DNA of 48,860 nt from NCBI GenBank assembly GCA_025352685.1, contig JANXSN010000027.1, positions 1-48,860 of the forward strand, written 5' to 3'. The first letter of the stretch is position 1, and each line of letters opens with the position of its first letter. The notes under the pieces are model-generated. The model ran no database searches and was not told where the DNA came from. It saw only the letters and a list, made by a program, of their open reading frames with translations. Of this stretch, positions 19,281 to 28,105 are shown piece after piece. The stretch comes from Sphingomonadales bacterium. Lineage in GTDB: Bacteria > Pseudomonadota > Alphaproteobacteria > Sphingomonadales > Sphingomonadaceae. The position numbers were made by a program, and so were the translations under genes.

Positions 19281-19997
19281 ATGGCGTCCCCAATTGCAGC
19301 GACGGCGCCTGCAATTGTCGAGGCCCTCGACCTTTTGGCATCGCCGTTTTCGCCGCATAAGGCGCACTCTGGGCGGCGCGGGCCCGGCAAACGCTCGTGA
19401 CGTTTACCTTTTTTCCCTTGTAACCGGTGTAGGCTGGGGAACGGTGCGTGATTTGCTGATCGGGGCGCCCGTGTTCTGGGTCCACGACTGGCGCGTACTC
19501 GCCGTGTGCCTCGGCAGTACGTTGTCGATCTGGGTACTCCCGCGCAAACTGTGGTCAGGGCGCGCGATTGACTGGCTCGACGCAGTCGGGCTTGCGGTCT
19601 ATGCCGTTTTTGGCGCGGCGAAGTTACTGGGGCTGGGCGTGCCGCCGCTCCCCGCAGTTATGATGGGCGTAACACGGCGTGTGTCGGGGCCATCATCCGT
19701 GACGTGCTGGCAGGCGTACCGTCAATTCTGTAGCGCCCCGAAATCTATGTGACAGCAGCAGCGCTGGCCGCGGCACTCTTTATCGTCCTTGTGCTGACTG
19801 GTGTGCCGCCACTTATTGCCTCGACCGTCGGAGCAACGACCGGTTTCGGCCTGCCTGCCCTGGCAATTACGCGGGGACTGTCAATTCCAGCCTATACGAG
19901 CGAGCCGCACCCGCAGGTGCTGCGTGTCACCGCTTGGTCCTGCGCCGTCGCGGCTCGGGGTCCGCAAACCGCGATGCCAGTAATCCGGCGCCAGTAA
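19281..19997 (+). pseudogene. TRIC/UPF0126 (YicG-like) cation channel pseudogene
   Basis: Joined across frames, the sequence reads as a trimeric intracellular cation channel family protein. It runs from AIVEALDLL through GIAVFAA-GALWAARARQTLV and the signature LVTGVGWGTVRDLLIGAPVF. WLDAVGLAVYAVFGAAKLLG and a second TACVGAIIRDVLAGVPSIL follow, then EIYVTAAALAAALFIVLVL and ITRGLSIPAY. It is broken by single-base deletions near 19336, 19415 and 19673. Two in-frame stops, TAA at 19358-19360 (where a Ser is expected) and TAG at 19731-19733 (probably from a Leu codon), break it further. The 3' end runs into a tandem repeat. Nonsense substitutions as well as indels argue for true decay rather than only sequencing error. 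The intact homologue would be a roughly 200-residue seven-helix inner-membrane protein. Confidence 0.85.
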
Positions 19998-20027
19998 TCC
20001 GATACCAGTAATCCGATGCCAGTCATT
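19972..20027. repeat. 14-bp tandem repeat, four units
   Basis: Unit CGATGCCAGTAATC occurs four times head to tail: 19972-19985, 19986-19999 (two changes), 20000-20013 (one change) and 20014-20027 (last unit degenerate, ending AGTCATT). It begins in the tail of the TRIC pseudogene and supplies its final stop codon. Slippage-type expansion is the simplest origin. There are no flanking coding or structural features. Confidence 0.85.
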
Positions 20028-20309
20028 GCGAGCCCCGCTGCGCCGGGGTGGTTCCTAACAACCGCGGCCGGCAGGACAATCCCGAGGAAGGCCGGACAGA
20101 TGGGTTCGCGGCGAGGCAGCGGGGACCATCAAGGGGCGTGCGACGCCCGCATCGGGCGACAGAAGTCCGGAACGCAGCCGACCCGTGTAATCGTCGCCGC
20201 AGGAGTTGACGAGATCATCAAGCATACGTCTCATCGCCCCAGGTTGGACGCTTTGGGTCGGGTTCCATCGGCCCTCGACCAAACATGGATTCGCAAGGAG
20301 CGCAGAGCG
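20028..20309. other. Intergenic region downstream of aroC
   Basis: About 280 bp between the tandem repeat and the end of aroC. A minus-strand frame (20055-20282) has a patch with protein-like composition (MRRMLDDLVNSCGDDYTG) but no start signal or known domain. No clear terminator for aroC is seen. Confidence 0.4.
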
Positions 20310-21377
20310 CTAGCGCAGGCCGACCTGACCGCGGTGCATGAGTTTGGCATCAGCAAGGACGAGCGCCATCATCGCCGCGACCACCGGCGCGCCGCGAATG
20401 CCGACGCACGGATCGTGGCGCCCCTTGGTCACGATGTCGGTAGACCTGCCATCACGCGTAATCGTTTCGATTGGCGTCAGGATCGAGCTGGTCGGCTTAA
20501 ATGCGACACGCACAACGACGGGCTGCCCCGTCGAAATGCCGCCGGCAACGCCGCCGGCATGATTGGCGAGGAATTGAGGAGCTGGCTGGCCCGGCCGCAT
20601 CCGGTCGGCATTGTCCTCGCCGCGTAGGCGCGCCGCTGCAAAGCCATCGCCAATCTCGACGCCCTTGACCGCGTTGATGCTCATGCAGGCGTTGGCGAGT
20701 TGGGCGTCGAGCTTCATATAGAGCGGCGCGCCCCAGCCAGCGGGCACATCCGTTGCAACGCATTCGACGACTGCCCCCAGCGACGATCCGGCCTTGCGCG
20801 CATCGTCGATGAGTGTTGCCCAGCGCGCAGCCGCCTGCGCATCGGCACAAAAGAACGGGTTTCGGGCGATCTCGGTCGCGTCGAAGCTTGCTGCGCGGTC
20901 GCCGCCGACCTCGATCACGTGCGCGACGATCGTTACCTCGGGAATAACCAGCCGTGCAACGCCGCCTGCCGCGACGCGCGCCGCGGTCTCGCGCGCCGAG
21001 CTGCGCCCGCCGCCGCGATAGTCGCGCAAACCATATTTAGCGTCATAGGCATAATCGGCATGGCCGGGACGATAGGACGCAGCGACCTCGCTGTAATCCT
21101 TCGAGCGTTGGTCAACGTTTTCGATCATCAGGCTGATTGGTGTGCCGGTTGTCTGTCCCTCGAACACACCCGACAGGATCCGGACTTCGTCGGGCTCCTG
21201 ACGCTGAGTCGTGAACTTCGACGTGCCGGGTCGGCGCTTGTCGAGCAACGGCTGGAGATCGGCTTCGCTCAGCTGCAGCCCCGGTGGACATCCATCCACA
21301 ACGGCGCCGAGCGCCTTTCCGTGCGATTCACCCCATGTGGTGAAGCGGAAGAGATGGCCAAAGCTGTTGTGGCTCAT
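20310..21377 (-). CDS. aroC: Chorismate synthase
   Basis: Last step of the shikimate pathway: anti-elimination of phosphate from EPSP to chorismate, using reduced FMN. The 355 residues start [20 protein letters not shown], the diagnostic opening. The second signature [14 protein letters not shown]...[17 protein letters not shown] follows at about 107-140, and KPTSSI and [10 protein letters not shown] lie towards the C-terminus, with a catalytic His in the latter. The start ATG shares one base with the fabI stop (TGATG), indicating translational coupling with fabI. A longer frame upstream is only fabI read in another frame. Normal length. Confidence 0.97.
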   Translation of the reverse strand: MSHNSFGHLFRFTTWGESHGKALGAVVDGCPPGLQLSEADLQPLLDKRRPGTSKFTTQRQEPDEVRILSGVFEGQTTGTPISLMIENVDQRSKDYSEVAASYRPGHADYAYDAKYGLRDYRGGGRSSARETAARVAAGGVARLVIPEVTIVAHVIEVGGDRAASFDATEIARNPFFCADAQAAARWATLIDDARKAGSSLGAVVECVATDVPAGWGAPLYMKLDAQLANACMSINAVKGVEIGDGFAAARLRGEDNADRMRPGQPAPQFLANHAGGVAGGISTGQPVVVRVAFKPTSSILTPIETITRDGRSTDIVTKGRHDPCVGIRGAPVVAAMMALVLADAKLMHRGQVGLR

Positions 21378-22177
21378 CAGGCGAGCGCGATATCCGGCGC
21401 GTCTTCGGCTTTCATGCCGACCACTTGATAGCCGGCGTCGACATAGTGCGTTTCGCCTGTCACGCCCGACGACAGGTCGCTGCACAGGTACAGCCCCGCG
21501 CCGCCGACGTCCTCAATCGTCACGTTGCGCTTGAGCGGCGAATTCAGCTCGTTCCATTTCAAGATGTAGCGAAAATCGCCAATGCCCGATGCTGCGAGCG
21601 TCTTGATCGGGCCCGCCGAAATCGCGTTGACGCGAATATTGTCGCGGCCGAGATCAACAGCCAGATATTTCACGCTCGCCTCAAGCGCCGCTTTTGCCAC
21701 GCCCATGACATTGTAATGCGGTATCACTTTTTCGGCGCCATAATAGCTGAGCGTCAGCAACGACCCGCCATTTGGCATCATTGCCTGGGCACGCTTGGCA
21801 ACAGCGATGAACGAATAGACGCTGACGTTCATCGTCATGAGAAAATTGTCGAGACTGGTATCGTAGAACCGGCCGCGTAGCTCGTTCTTATCGGAAAAGC
21901 CGATCGCGTGCACAACGAAATCGAGTGTGGGCCAGCGTGCCGCCAGCGTATCAAACGTCGTATCAAGCGCGCCCGTGTCGGCAACATCGCAATCGATCAG
22001 AAAATCGCTGCCAAGTTCAGCGGCGAGCGGGCGTACTCGCTTTTCCAGCGCCTCACCCTGATAGCTGAACGCGACTTCGGCACCTGCCTCGCGCAGCTTC
22101 TTGGCGATCCCCCAGGCCAGCGACCGGTCATTGGCGAGCCCCATGATCAGACCGCGCTTGCCCTGCATCAATTTCAT
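21377..22177 (-). CDS. fabI: Enoyl-[acyl-carrier-protein] reductase (NADH), FabI type
   Basis: Reduces enoyl-ACP in the last step of each type II fatty-acid elongation round. The 266 residues of this SDR-fold enzyme begin with [20 protein letters not shown], where the cofactor loop is the FabI form. Active-site Tyr145, Tyr155 and Lys162 are in [19 protein letters not shown]. Gly93 in HAIGF is at the position where triclosan resistance changes are known in E. coli, so a triclosan-sensitive form is expected. It is four bases downstream of the YihY gene stop and overlaps aroC by one base; all three are probably co-transcribed. Confidence 0.97.
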   Translation of the reverse strand: MKLMQGKRGLIMGLANDRSLAWGIAKKLREAGAEVAFSYQGEALEKRVRPLAAELGSDFLIDCDVADTGALDTTFDTLAARWPTLDFVVHAIGFSDKNELRGRFYDTSLDNFLMTMNVSVYSFIAVAKRAQAMMPNGGSLLTLSYYGAEKVIPHYNVMGVAKAALEASVKYLAVDLGRDNIRVNAISAGPIKTLAASGIGDFRYILKWNELNSPLKRNVTIEDVGGAGLYLCSDLSSGVTGETHYVDAGYQVVGMKAEDAPDIALA

Positions 22178-22181
22178 AGAT

Positions 22182-23132
22182 TCACTCCTTGGACGACGTG
22201 TCTAGCGCAGGTTCGGGCGGTTCCGAAAGAGCGGCATTGAGATGGGCGCCAATCACGAAGCCAAGGCCTACGAACCAAAAGAAAATCAACGTGATGATGA
22301 TCCCCGCAAGGCTGCCGTAGGTCAGATTGTAATTGGAAACGCGCGCGATGATGATCGGAAGCAGTGCCAGCGCTCCGTGCCACCACAGCGCCACGAGCAC
22401 GGCCCCTGGCCACTTGGGGTTTTTGGACAGCCGGTAATGGCTCGGCGTCAATGTCCACATGATCAAGTAGATCGCGCCCCAAGCCACGATTAACGGGACA
22501 AGCCGGGACAGCTGGATCCAGCCCATGACGTCGTGCGCAAAGGGAAACAGGCGGAAGACGACCTGTTCTGCAGCTGTCAGCAATACCTGAAACGAAAAGG
22601 CGGTCATCATCAGGATCACCGCGCCGATGATGATGCCGATAGACCCAAGCCGATAGCGCCAGAAGGGAAGCGACGACCGCACGCCATACGCCCGGCGTAA
22701 AATGTCACGGATCGTCTCGATGAAACTTCCGACAGTCCAAAGCCCGAGTAGCGCGCCAATCCACAGCAGGACCCCCGTGCGTTCGGTCAGGACGTCGTGA
22801 ATGGGCTGACGCAGCACCGTCTGGACCGTTGGCGGCAGGGTCACGAAAAGCGAATTGACTGCATGCACCGTATCGTCGTTGCGCCCAAGCAAGCTTGCGA
22901 GCGCCGCAGTGACGATGAAAAATGGAAAAAGTGTCAGCAAGCTCAGATAGGCAAGATTTCCGGCGTGGATGAAGCCGTCATTGAACACGCCGACGACAAC
23001 CCGCTTCGAAACCTCAAAAGCACGAGCAATCAGGGGCAGATGATCGAGCCGGTGTGCGATCGTCGTCCCGTCTCCTTTCGCCAGCTGCTTGTCGCGCTCG
23101 GCGGGCGACTGGGGAGAAGGGCCGGTTTGCAT
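22182..23132 (-). CDS. YihY/BrkB family inner-membrane protein
   Basis: A 316-residue protein with a polar N-terminal segment (1-50) and six or so hydrophobic helices between about 55 and 295. It has family landmarks: NAAYLS-like GNLAYLSLLTLFPFF (58-72), a WIGALLGLWTVGSFIETIRDILRRAYG block (about 123-149), and NYNLTYGSLAGIIITLIFFWF near 265-285. Formerly annotated as ribonuclease BN, the family is now regarded as membrane proteins of unknown, possibly transport, role. It is six bases after the J-protein gene and four before fabI, hence within a minus-strand operon. Confidence 0.9.
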   Translation of the reverse strand: MQTGPSPQSPAERDKQLAKGDGTTIAHRLDHLPLIARAFEVSKRVVVGVFNDGFIHAGNLAYLSLLTLFPFFIVTAALASLLGRNDDTVHAVNSLFVTLPPTVQTVLRQPIHDVLTERTGVLLWIGALLGLWTVGSFIETIRDILRRAYGVRSSLPFWRYRLGSIGIIIGAVILMMTAFSFQVLLTAAEQVVFRLFPFAHDVMGWIQLSRLVPLIVAWGAIYLIMWTLTPSHYRLSKNPKWPGAVLVALWWHGALALLPIIIARVSNYNLTYGSLAGIIITLIFFWFVGLGFVIGAHLNAALSEPPEPALDTSSKE

Positions 23133-23138
23133 AAGGGG

Positions 23139-24044
23139 CTAAACGCCCAACTTTGCCCGGGGGTTGCCGGGCGTTGCCGCCGACGCCCACTCCTTGAGCG
23201 TCGCATCGTTTTCCGGCACGTCAATCATCAGCGTTACAAGTTGATCGCCGCGGACCCCCGACTTGCCGGTGAAGCCTTTGCCTCGCAGGCGCAACACTTT
23301 GCCCGACGAACTGCCTGGCGGGACGTTGAGCATCACCGGACCATCGACGGTCGGCACCTTGACCGGACCGCCGAGGATCGCCTCGGCGAGCGCCACGGGC
23401 AGATCGAGCCGAACAGCATCGCCTTCGCGCCGGTAAAACGGATGACTGCCAATTTCGATTGTCACGATGGCGTCGCCGGCGCCGCCTGCCCCTGGCTCGC
23501 CCTTACCCGACAACCGCATCTGGGTGCCCGCTTCGACGCCGTTTGGCAGTTTTACGTCGATCGTTTTGCCGTCGCCGAGCGTAATCCGCTGCGGGCGCAA
23601 GGCTGCCGCGTCCTCGAAGCCAACGGCCAGACGATAGGCAATGTTGGCACCTTTGGCGGGTGCGCCGCGCCCGAACGGACTTCCCCCGCGCGCGCCGGCC
23701 CGTCCACTGAACAAGCCTTCGAAGATATCGCCGAAGTCGGCGCCGCCGTTCTGAAATCCACCACCGGCAAAGCCTCCCCCCTGTCCTCGCCCGCCACCGG
23801 CGAACCCGAAAGGAGCCGCAGGATTACCGTCACCGTCGATCTCGCCCCGATCGAAGCGCGCGCGTTTGTCGGCATCGGACAGCAGGTCATAGGCCGACGT
23901 TACTTTTGAAAACCGATCTGATGCCGCGGGATCGTTCGGATGCTTGTCGGGATGCAGCTCCTTGGCGAGCTTGCGATATGCCTTCTTGATGTCGGATTCG
24001 CTCGCGCCACGCGCGATGCCCAAAGTGGAATAAGGATCAGCCAT
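23139..24044 (-). CDS. J-domain co-chaperone, CbpA/DnaJ class II
   Basis: Predicted DnaK co-chaperone. Of 301 residues, the J domain (3-70) has the essential HPD at 31-33. A Gly/Phe-rich linker (about 76-130) follows, then the two beta-sandwich substrate domains (about 135-290), without the four-Cys zinc-finger repeats of DnaJ proper. This is the CbpA type. GIARGASESDIKKAYRKLAKELHPDK-type sequence is textbook. The stop lies six bases ahead of the YihY gene and the start six bases after the transglutaminase gene, so it sits in the same run. The main dnaJ is presumably elsewhere. Confidence 0.92.
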   Translation of the reverse strand: MADPYSTLGIARGASESDIKKAYRKLAKELHPDKHPNDPAASDRFSKVTSAYDLLSDADKRARFDRGEIDGDGNPAAPFGFAGGGRGQGGGFAGGGFQNGGADFGDIFEGLFSGRAGARGGSPFGRGAPAKGANIAYRLAVGFEDAAALRPQRITLGDGKTIDVKLPNGVEAGTQMRLSGKGEPGAGGAGDAIVTIEIGSHPFYRREGDAVRLDLPVALAEAILGGPVKVPTVDGPVMLNVPPGSSSGKVLRLRGKGFTGKSGVRGDQLVTLMIDVPENDATLKEWASAATPGNPRAKLGV

Positions 24045-24050
24045 GCGAGG

Positions 24051-24962
24051 TCAGTTAAGGGCGGGGAGCGCGACCGACAACCGTTCATCTTCAGGCGCGA
24101 CATCAACGGACACGGTCATCGTCTGTGCGCCGGTCCCCAGAAACACCCCGTCGATCGGTGCAATTTCCGAGTAATCACGGCCAATGGCGATAACGATGTG
24201 GTCGCCCGCCATCCAGATACCGTTGGTCGGATCGACCCCTTCCCAACCCCGCATCGGCCCGCACCATACGAGGACCCAGGCGTGGGTTGCGTCCGCCCCG
24301 ACGAGCCGCGCCCCGCCCGGTGGCGGCAGGGTCCGCAGATAACCCGACGCATAAGCCGCCGGAATGCCATGTGCCCGCAGGCCCGCAATCATCACCTGCG
24401 CGAAATCCTGGCACACGCCGTGGCGGTGCGCAAAGGCCTCGGCGGGCCGCGTCGCAGTGTGCGTGGCATCAGGGTCGTATTCGAATTCGCGCTGAATGCG
24501 CAGCGCGAGCGCAATGGCGGCATCCATGATCGAACGATCGGGCGCCAGATCTTCGGCGCACCAGTCGGCGATTTCGGGTGACAGCTCGACCATGGGCGAA
24601 GCGAATAGATAGTTGGTCGGACCACTCGCGGAGACATCGCGGCTTTCGCGGGCAAAGTGTGCGACCTCGGCAATCGTCATGTCGTCAGGTGCCGACATCG
24701 GAATGGGTCGCGCCACATCGACCGTGGCCGTGCTGACTATGTTCAACCGGGTAACCGCATCGGGGATCACAAGTCGCGTCACATTTGCCAGCGAAGCGTC
24801 GGCGCGCGCCAAGGTCAACTCGCCATTGGGTTCGACCGACAGTTCGTGGTCGATGAGGGTTTGCCCAGACCACAAGATCGGTTTGAGCCGTAGGTTGCAG
24901 CGCGCGAAGCGAACAGGTGTTGCATAGGTAAAACGCGTTTCGTGGCGGATGTGATACCTCAC
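24051..24962 (-). CDS. Transglutaminase-like cysteine protein with bacterial N-terminal domain
   Basis: The 303 residues comprise the bacterial transglutaminase-like N-terminal beta domain (1-85, MRYHIRHETRFTYATPVR) and a transglutaminase-core domain (about 145-250). The catalytic triad is complete: Cys184 in HGVCQDFA, His227 in DATHAWV and Asp244 in VDPTNG. There is no signal peptide. Bacterial members are mostly predicted proteases or amidases rather than cross-linkers. The ATG overlaps the stop of the ATP-grasp/alpha-E fusion by four bases (ATGA). That pairing recurs widely and is thought to define a peptide-ligating/cleaving system; the substrate is not known. Confidence 0.92.
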   Translation of the reverse strand: MRYHIRHETRFTYATPVRFARCNLRLKPILWSGQTLIDHELSVEPNGELTLARADASLANVTRLVIPDAVTRLNIVSTATVDVARPIPMSAPDDMTIAEVAHFARESRDVSASGPTNYLFASPMVELSPEIADWCAEDLAPDRSIMDAAIALALRIQREFEYDPDATHTATRPAEAFAHRHGVCQDFAQVMIAGLRAHGIPAAYASGYLRTLPPPGGARLVGADATHAWVLVWCGPMRGWEGVDPTNGIWMAGDHIVIAIGRDYSEIAPIDGVFLGTGAQTMTVSVDVAPEDERLSVALPALN

Positions 24963-27376
24963 GCGAGCGTCAATCCTGCCGCCCGCAATGGCTCGCCACC
25001 GCGCAGGAAGAAGCGACGGCCGATCGCATCAGAAAGGCCCATCAGTCGGTTTTCGATTCCTTGCACCGCATGCGCGTCGAGGGCAGCGGCCGCAAACGTC
25101 GCGAGGTTGGATGAGAGCGCCATCGACTCGATCTGTTGCAGCTCAGCCATGCCATCATCGGCAAGACGCGGGAGCGCCGCCAGGTGCGCGCCGATCGCCT
25201 CGACCTGAAAGGCAAGACTGCGCGGGTTCGAACCGTCGAGCGCCACGAGATCGCGAACCGGCGTTGCAGCGAGACCCCCTGGGTAACGCTGGCGGTAGGA
25301 AATCGCACTGCTCGACAGGTCGAGCAGCAGGAACAGATCATCGGCGCTCGGTTCGCCGACGCCGAAAGTCTTGACCAGCCGACACACGCCGACGGCACGT
25401 TCGAGCCGTCTCCCCAGATCAAGAAACCGCCAGCTTGCGGTGCGGCCCATGTTTTCCGCCGAAAGACCGGCAAGCGCCGACAGCCGTTCGGATAGGGCCG
25501 CGGCGCGAACGGAGAGGGCGCCGGACTCGGGAAACGGTTTGTCGAGGAGGCGCCAAACATCGGCCGACAGTCGCTCGCGAGAACCCGCGCCGATGCCTCG
25601 GGCCGCATGTAAGAGGCTCGCTACACTGGATGGCTGCGCACAATCGCCGAACGCTGCATTGAGCGTCGCACTGCCCTGAGGCGCAGCGCCGCTGGCCACG
25701 ATCATGCCGTCGAGCCGGGCGGCTGTCTGGGCCCCGAGCGCTGCGCCGCCATCCACGTCTGCCGAACCCCCGAGCCTGCCGCGCACCAGCGCAAGGACAT
25801 TTTCGGCTCGCTCGAGGTACCGCCCCAGCCAGAACAGATTGTCGGCAACGCGCGACGGCAACGTGCCGGGATTGCGCCGGATCGCGACGTTGTCAGCAAG
25901 CGGCATCAACGTCATGGGTTCCACGGGACGTTCTGCGACAATCACAACGTCGGTTGAGAAGGCGCCCTCGCCGATGACGATGGCGCGGGCATCGCTGCCC
26001 TCCCCGATGCGCGCAAAGCCACCCGGCATGACGCTCCACGCGCCGTCGGCATCGCGCGCTGCAAAGACCCGAAGCGTGAACGGGCGTGGTTCAAGGCCGC
26101 TGAGGCCAACCGTCGGCAACGTCGAAAGCTTCACGACCTCCTGCCCGACATAGTCCACGCCACGCATCGACATGTCGGCCAGCAGCGCGACCCGTTCGGT
26201 GTCCTCAAACGTGCTTCCCAGTCGCGCGCCCTTGGCGCAAAGTCCGCGCGGTTGCGTGGTAAAGGCGGGCGCGATCACCATCGTCTCGAGCGAATTTTCA
26301 ACGAGAGCGCGCTCGGTATCCTGTCCGCACCACCACGTGGCGATATTGGGCAGGCTTAGATCCTCGCCGGTCATCCGTACCGCCAAGCGCGGCAGGAACG
26401 CCGCAAATGCCGCTGACTCGAGGACCCCCGCTCCCGGCGCATTGGCGACGACGACATTTCCCGCAGCAATCGCATCAATCAGACCGGCAACGCCGATCCG
26501 CGAATGCGAATCGAATGCCAGCGGATCGAGCAACCGGGCGTCGATCCGTCGCCACAGCGCATCGACCCGCTTGAACCCCTCGATGGTGCGCAAGTACACC
26601 CGGTCACCGTGGGTCGCGAGATCTTCGCCTTCGACCAGCAACATGCCGAGATAACGCGCGAGGTGCGCCTGTTCGGCATAGCTGGCGTTAAGGCGCCCGG
26701 GCGACAGCAAGGCCATCCGCGGTTCGCTGCGTCTGCACGACGCCGCAATTCCTGCGCGCAGATCAGCAAAGAACGGCGCCAGTCGCTCGACATGCAGGCG
26801 CGTCTGCAACCCGGGCAGCACGCGCGACACTGCGAGCCGGTTTTCGAGCGCATAGCCTGCACCGATGGGATTGCGCGTGTGGTCGGCCAGAACGCGCCAT
26901 TCACCACTCGGACTGCGCCCAAGATCGGCGGCGTAGACTTGCAGATGATGGCCGCCAGGGGGCGCCAGCCCGACCATCGGGCGAAGAAAATTGGGGCTGC
27001 CGTTGAGCAGCGCCGCCGGGACGAGGCCATTGCCGACAAGCCGCTGCGCGCCGTAAATGTCGGCGAGCAGCAACTCCATCATCGACGCTCGCTGGACGAT
27101 GCCCTCGGAGATCCCCCGCCACTCGCGCTCGCCGATCATCAATGGCAGCGGCGAGAGCGGCCAGCGCCGTTCCTCGTCTTCCCCCGCCATGCGAAAACTG
27201 GTGCCAATGTCATCGGCCTGGCGCTCGGCCCGCGCGCGCAATCCAGCGAAATCTCCATCGCACGACGCCGACGCCTCAGCGAGCATGGGCGCCCATATCT
27301 CGTCGTCCGCCAGCGCCGCGTCGCCGCGCGGCACGCGGGCGCGATAAGTCCTCAAGAGATCATGCGCCGTCATCAT
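24959..27376 (-). CDS. Circularly permuted ATP-grasp / alpha-E fusion protein
   Basis: 805 residues from ATG 27376 (a second ATG is the next codon). The N-terminal two-thirds (about 30-480) is a circularly permuted ATP-grasp domain of the DUF404/DUF407 type, with LADHTRNPIGAGYALENRL and the family block PGRLNASYAEQAHLARYLG. WWCGQDTERALV is near its end. The C-terminal part (about 500-800) is an alpha-E domain (DUF403) opening VADNLFWLGRYLERAENVL and closing with ENRLMGLSDAIGRRFF. In many bacteria these are two separate genes; here they are one chain. The ATP-grasp domain predicts an amino acid or peptide ligase. It overlaps the transglutaminase gene downstream by four bases. A longer frame to 27673 lacks homology. 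Chemistry is inferred only. Confidence 0.9.
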   Translation of the reverse strand: MMTAHDLLRTYRARVPRGDAALADDEIWAPMLAEASASCDGDFAGLRARAERQADDIGTSFRMAGEDEERRWPLSPLPLMIGEREWRGISEGIVQRASMMELLLADIYGAQRLVGNGLVPAALLNGSPNFLRPMVGLAPPGGHHLQVYAADLGRSPSGEWRVLADHTRNPIGAGYALENRLAVSRVLPGLQTRLHVERLAPFFADLRAGIAASCRRSEPRMALLSPGRLNASYAEQAHLARYLGMLLVEGEDLATHGDRVYLRTIEGFKRVDALWRRIDARLLDPLAFDSHSRIGVAGLIDAIAAGNVVVANAPGAGVLESAAFAAFLPRLAVRMTGEDLSLPNIATWWCGQDTERALVENSLETMVIAPAFTTQPRGLCAKGARLGSTFEDTERVALLADMSMRGVDYVGQEVVKLSTLPTVGLSGLEPRPFTLRVFAARDADGAWSVMPGGFARIGEGSDARAIVIGEGAFSTDVVIVAERPVEPMTLMPLADNVAIRRNPGTLPSRVADNLFWLGRYLERAENVLALVRGRLGGSADVDGGAALGAQTAARLDGMIVASGAAPQGSATLNAAFGDCAQPSSVASLLHAARGIGAGSRERLSADVWRLLDKPFPESGALSVRAAALSERLSALAGLSAENMGRTASWRFLDLGRRLERAVGVCRLVKTFGVGEPSADDLFLLLDLSSSAISYRQRYPGGLAATPVRDLVALDGSNPRSLAFQVEAIGAHLAALPRLADDGMAELQQIESMALSSNLATFAAAALDAHAVQGIENRLMGLSDAIGRRFFLRGGEPLRAAGLTLA

Positions 27377-27529
27377 CGGATCGACAGGATGGGACTTTGT
27401 ACTAGCCAAGGCTATATCCCATCGTTGCGCCGCGCCCTGTTTTTGATTTGTACTCGATACAGACCATAGCGATTGCCGCAATGCAACACGAACTCGACTT
27501 GCGCGGTCCACATACCTAAAGGCAAAATC

Positions 27530-28105
27530 ATGCAAACTGACCCCCATGCCCTGTTCGATCGCTGGCTGAGCGAAGCCGAAGCCAGCGAACCGAATGATCC
27601 CAACGCAATGGCGCTGGCGACAGTCAACGCGTCCGGACAACCGTCGGTGCGCATGGTGTTGCTCAAGGGACACGATGACGGCTTTGTCTTCTACACCAAC
27701 CAGACGAGCCGTAAGGCCGATGACCTAGCCGCAACCATGCGCGCAGGGCTCCTGTTTCATTGGAAAACCTTGCGGCGGCAAGTGCGTGTCGAGGGCCCCG
27801 TAACGCCGGTAACAGACGCCGAGGCCGATGCCTATTTCGCCACGAGGGGTCGCCTCTCGCGTTTGGGCGCCTGGGCGTCCGACCAGTCGTCATTGCTGCC
27901 CGACCGCGCCACGCTCGAAGCGCGGCTCGCCGAAGTGACCGCGCGGTTCGAGGGGAGCGACGTTGTGCGCCCCGCGCATTGGTCGGGCTACCGCGTGACG
28001 CCCGGGACGATCGAATTCTGGGAGGACGGTGATTATCGCCTCCACAACCGGCGGCTGTTCACTCGCAATGGCGACGGCTGGACCGAGGGGCTCCTCTACC
28101 CTTGA
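27530..28105 (+). CDS. pdxH: Pyridoxamine/pyridoxine 5'-phosphate oxidase
   Basis: FMN enzyme that oxidises PNP/PMP to pyridoxal 5'-phosphate. The 191 residues contain the FMN-binding NASGQPSVRMVLLKGHDDGFVFYTN-type block (about 32-56), LLFHWKTLRRQVRVEG (about 77-92), RPAHWSGYRVTPGTIEFW, and the terminal RLHNRRLFTR ... W ... LYP. ATG 27530 is chosen because AAAGG lies at 27518-27522 and MQTDPHALFDRWL is the family start. It is divergent from the ATP-grasp gene, sharing a 153-bp promoter region. The last codons overlap the TTG start of the cation-efflux gene (TTGA). Confidence 0.95.
   Translation: MQTDPHALFDRWLSEAEASEPNDPNAMALATVNASGQPSVRMVLLKGHDDGFVFYTNQTSRKADDLAATMRAGLLFHWKTLRRQVRVEGPVTPVTDAEADAYFATRGRLSRLGAWASDQSSLLPDRATLEARLAEVTARFEGSDVVRPAHWSGYRVTPGTIEFWEDGDYRLHNRRLFTRNGDGWTEGLLYP

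Noticed and set aside
20055-20282. 76-codon minus-strand frame downstream of aroC
   Set aside because: Protein-like for a short patch only, with no start signal or family match.
22797-23909. 370-codon open frame on the plus strand
   Set aside because: Antisense to the YihY and J-protein genes, both of which show clear domains; no recognisable motif.
26504-27469. 321-codon open frame on the plus strand
   Set aside because: Antisense to the ATP-grasp/alpha-E fusion; composition is shadow-like.
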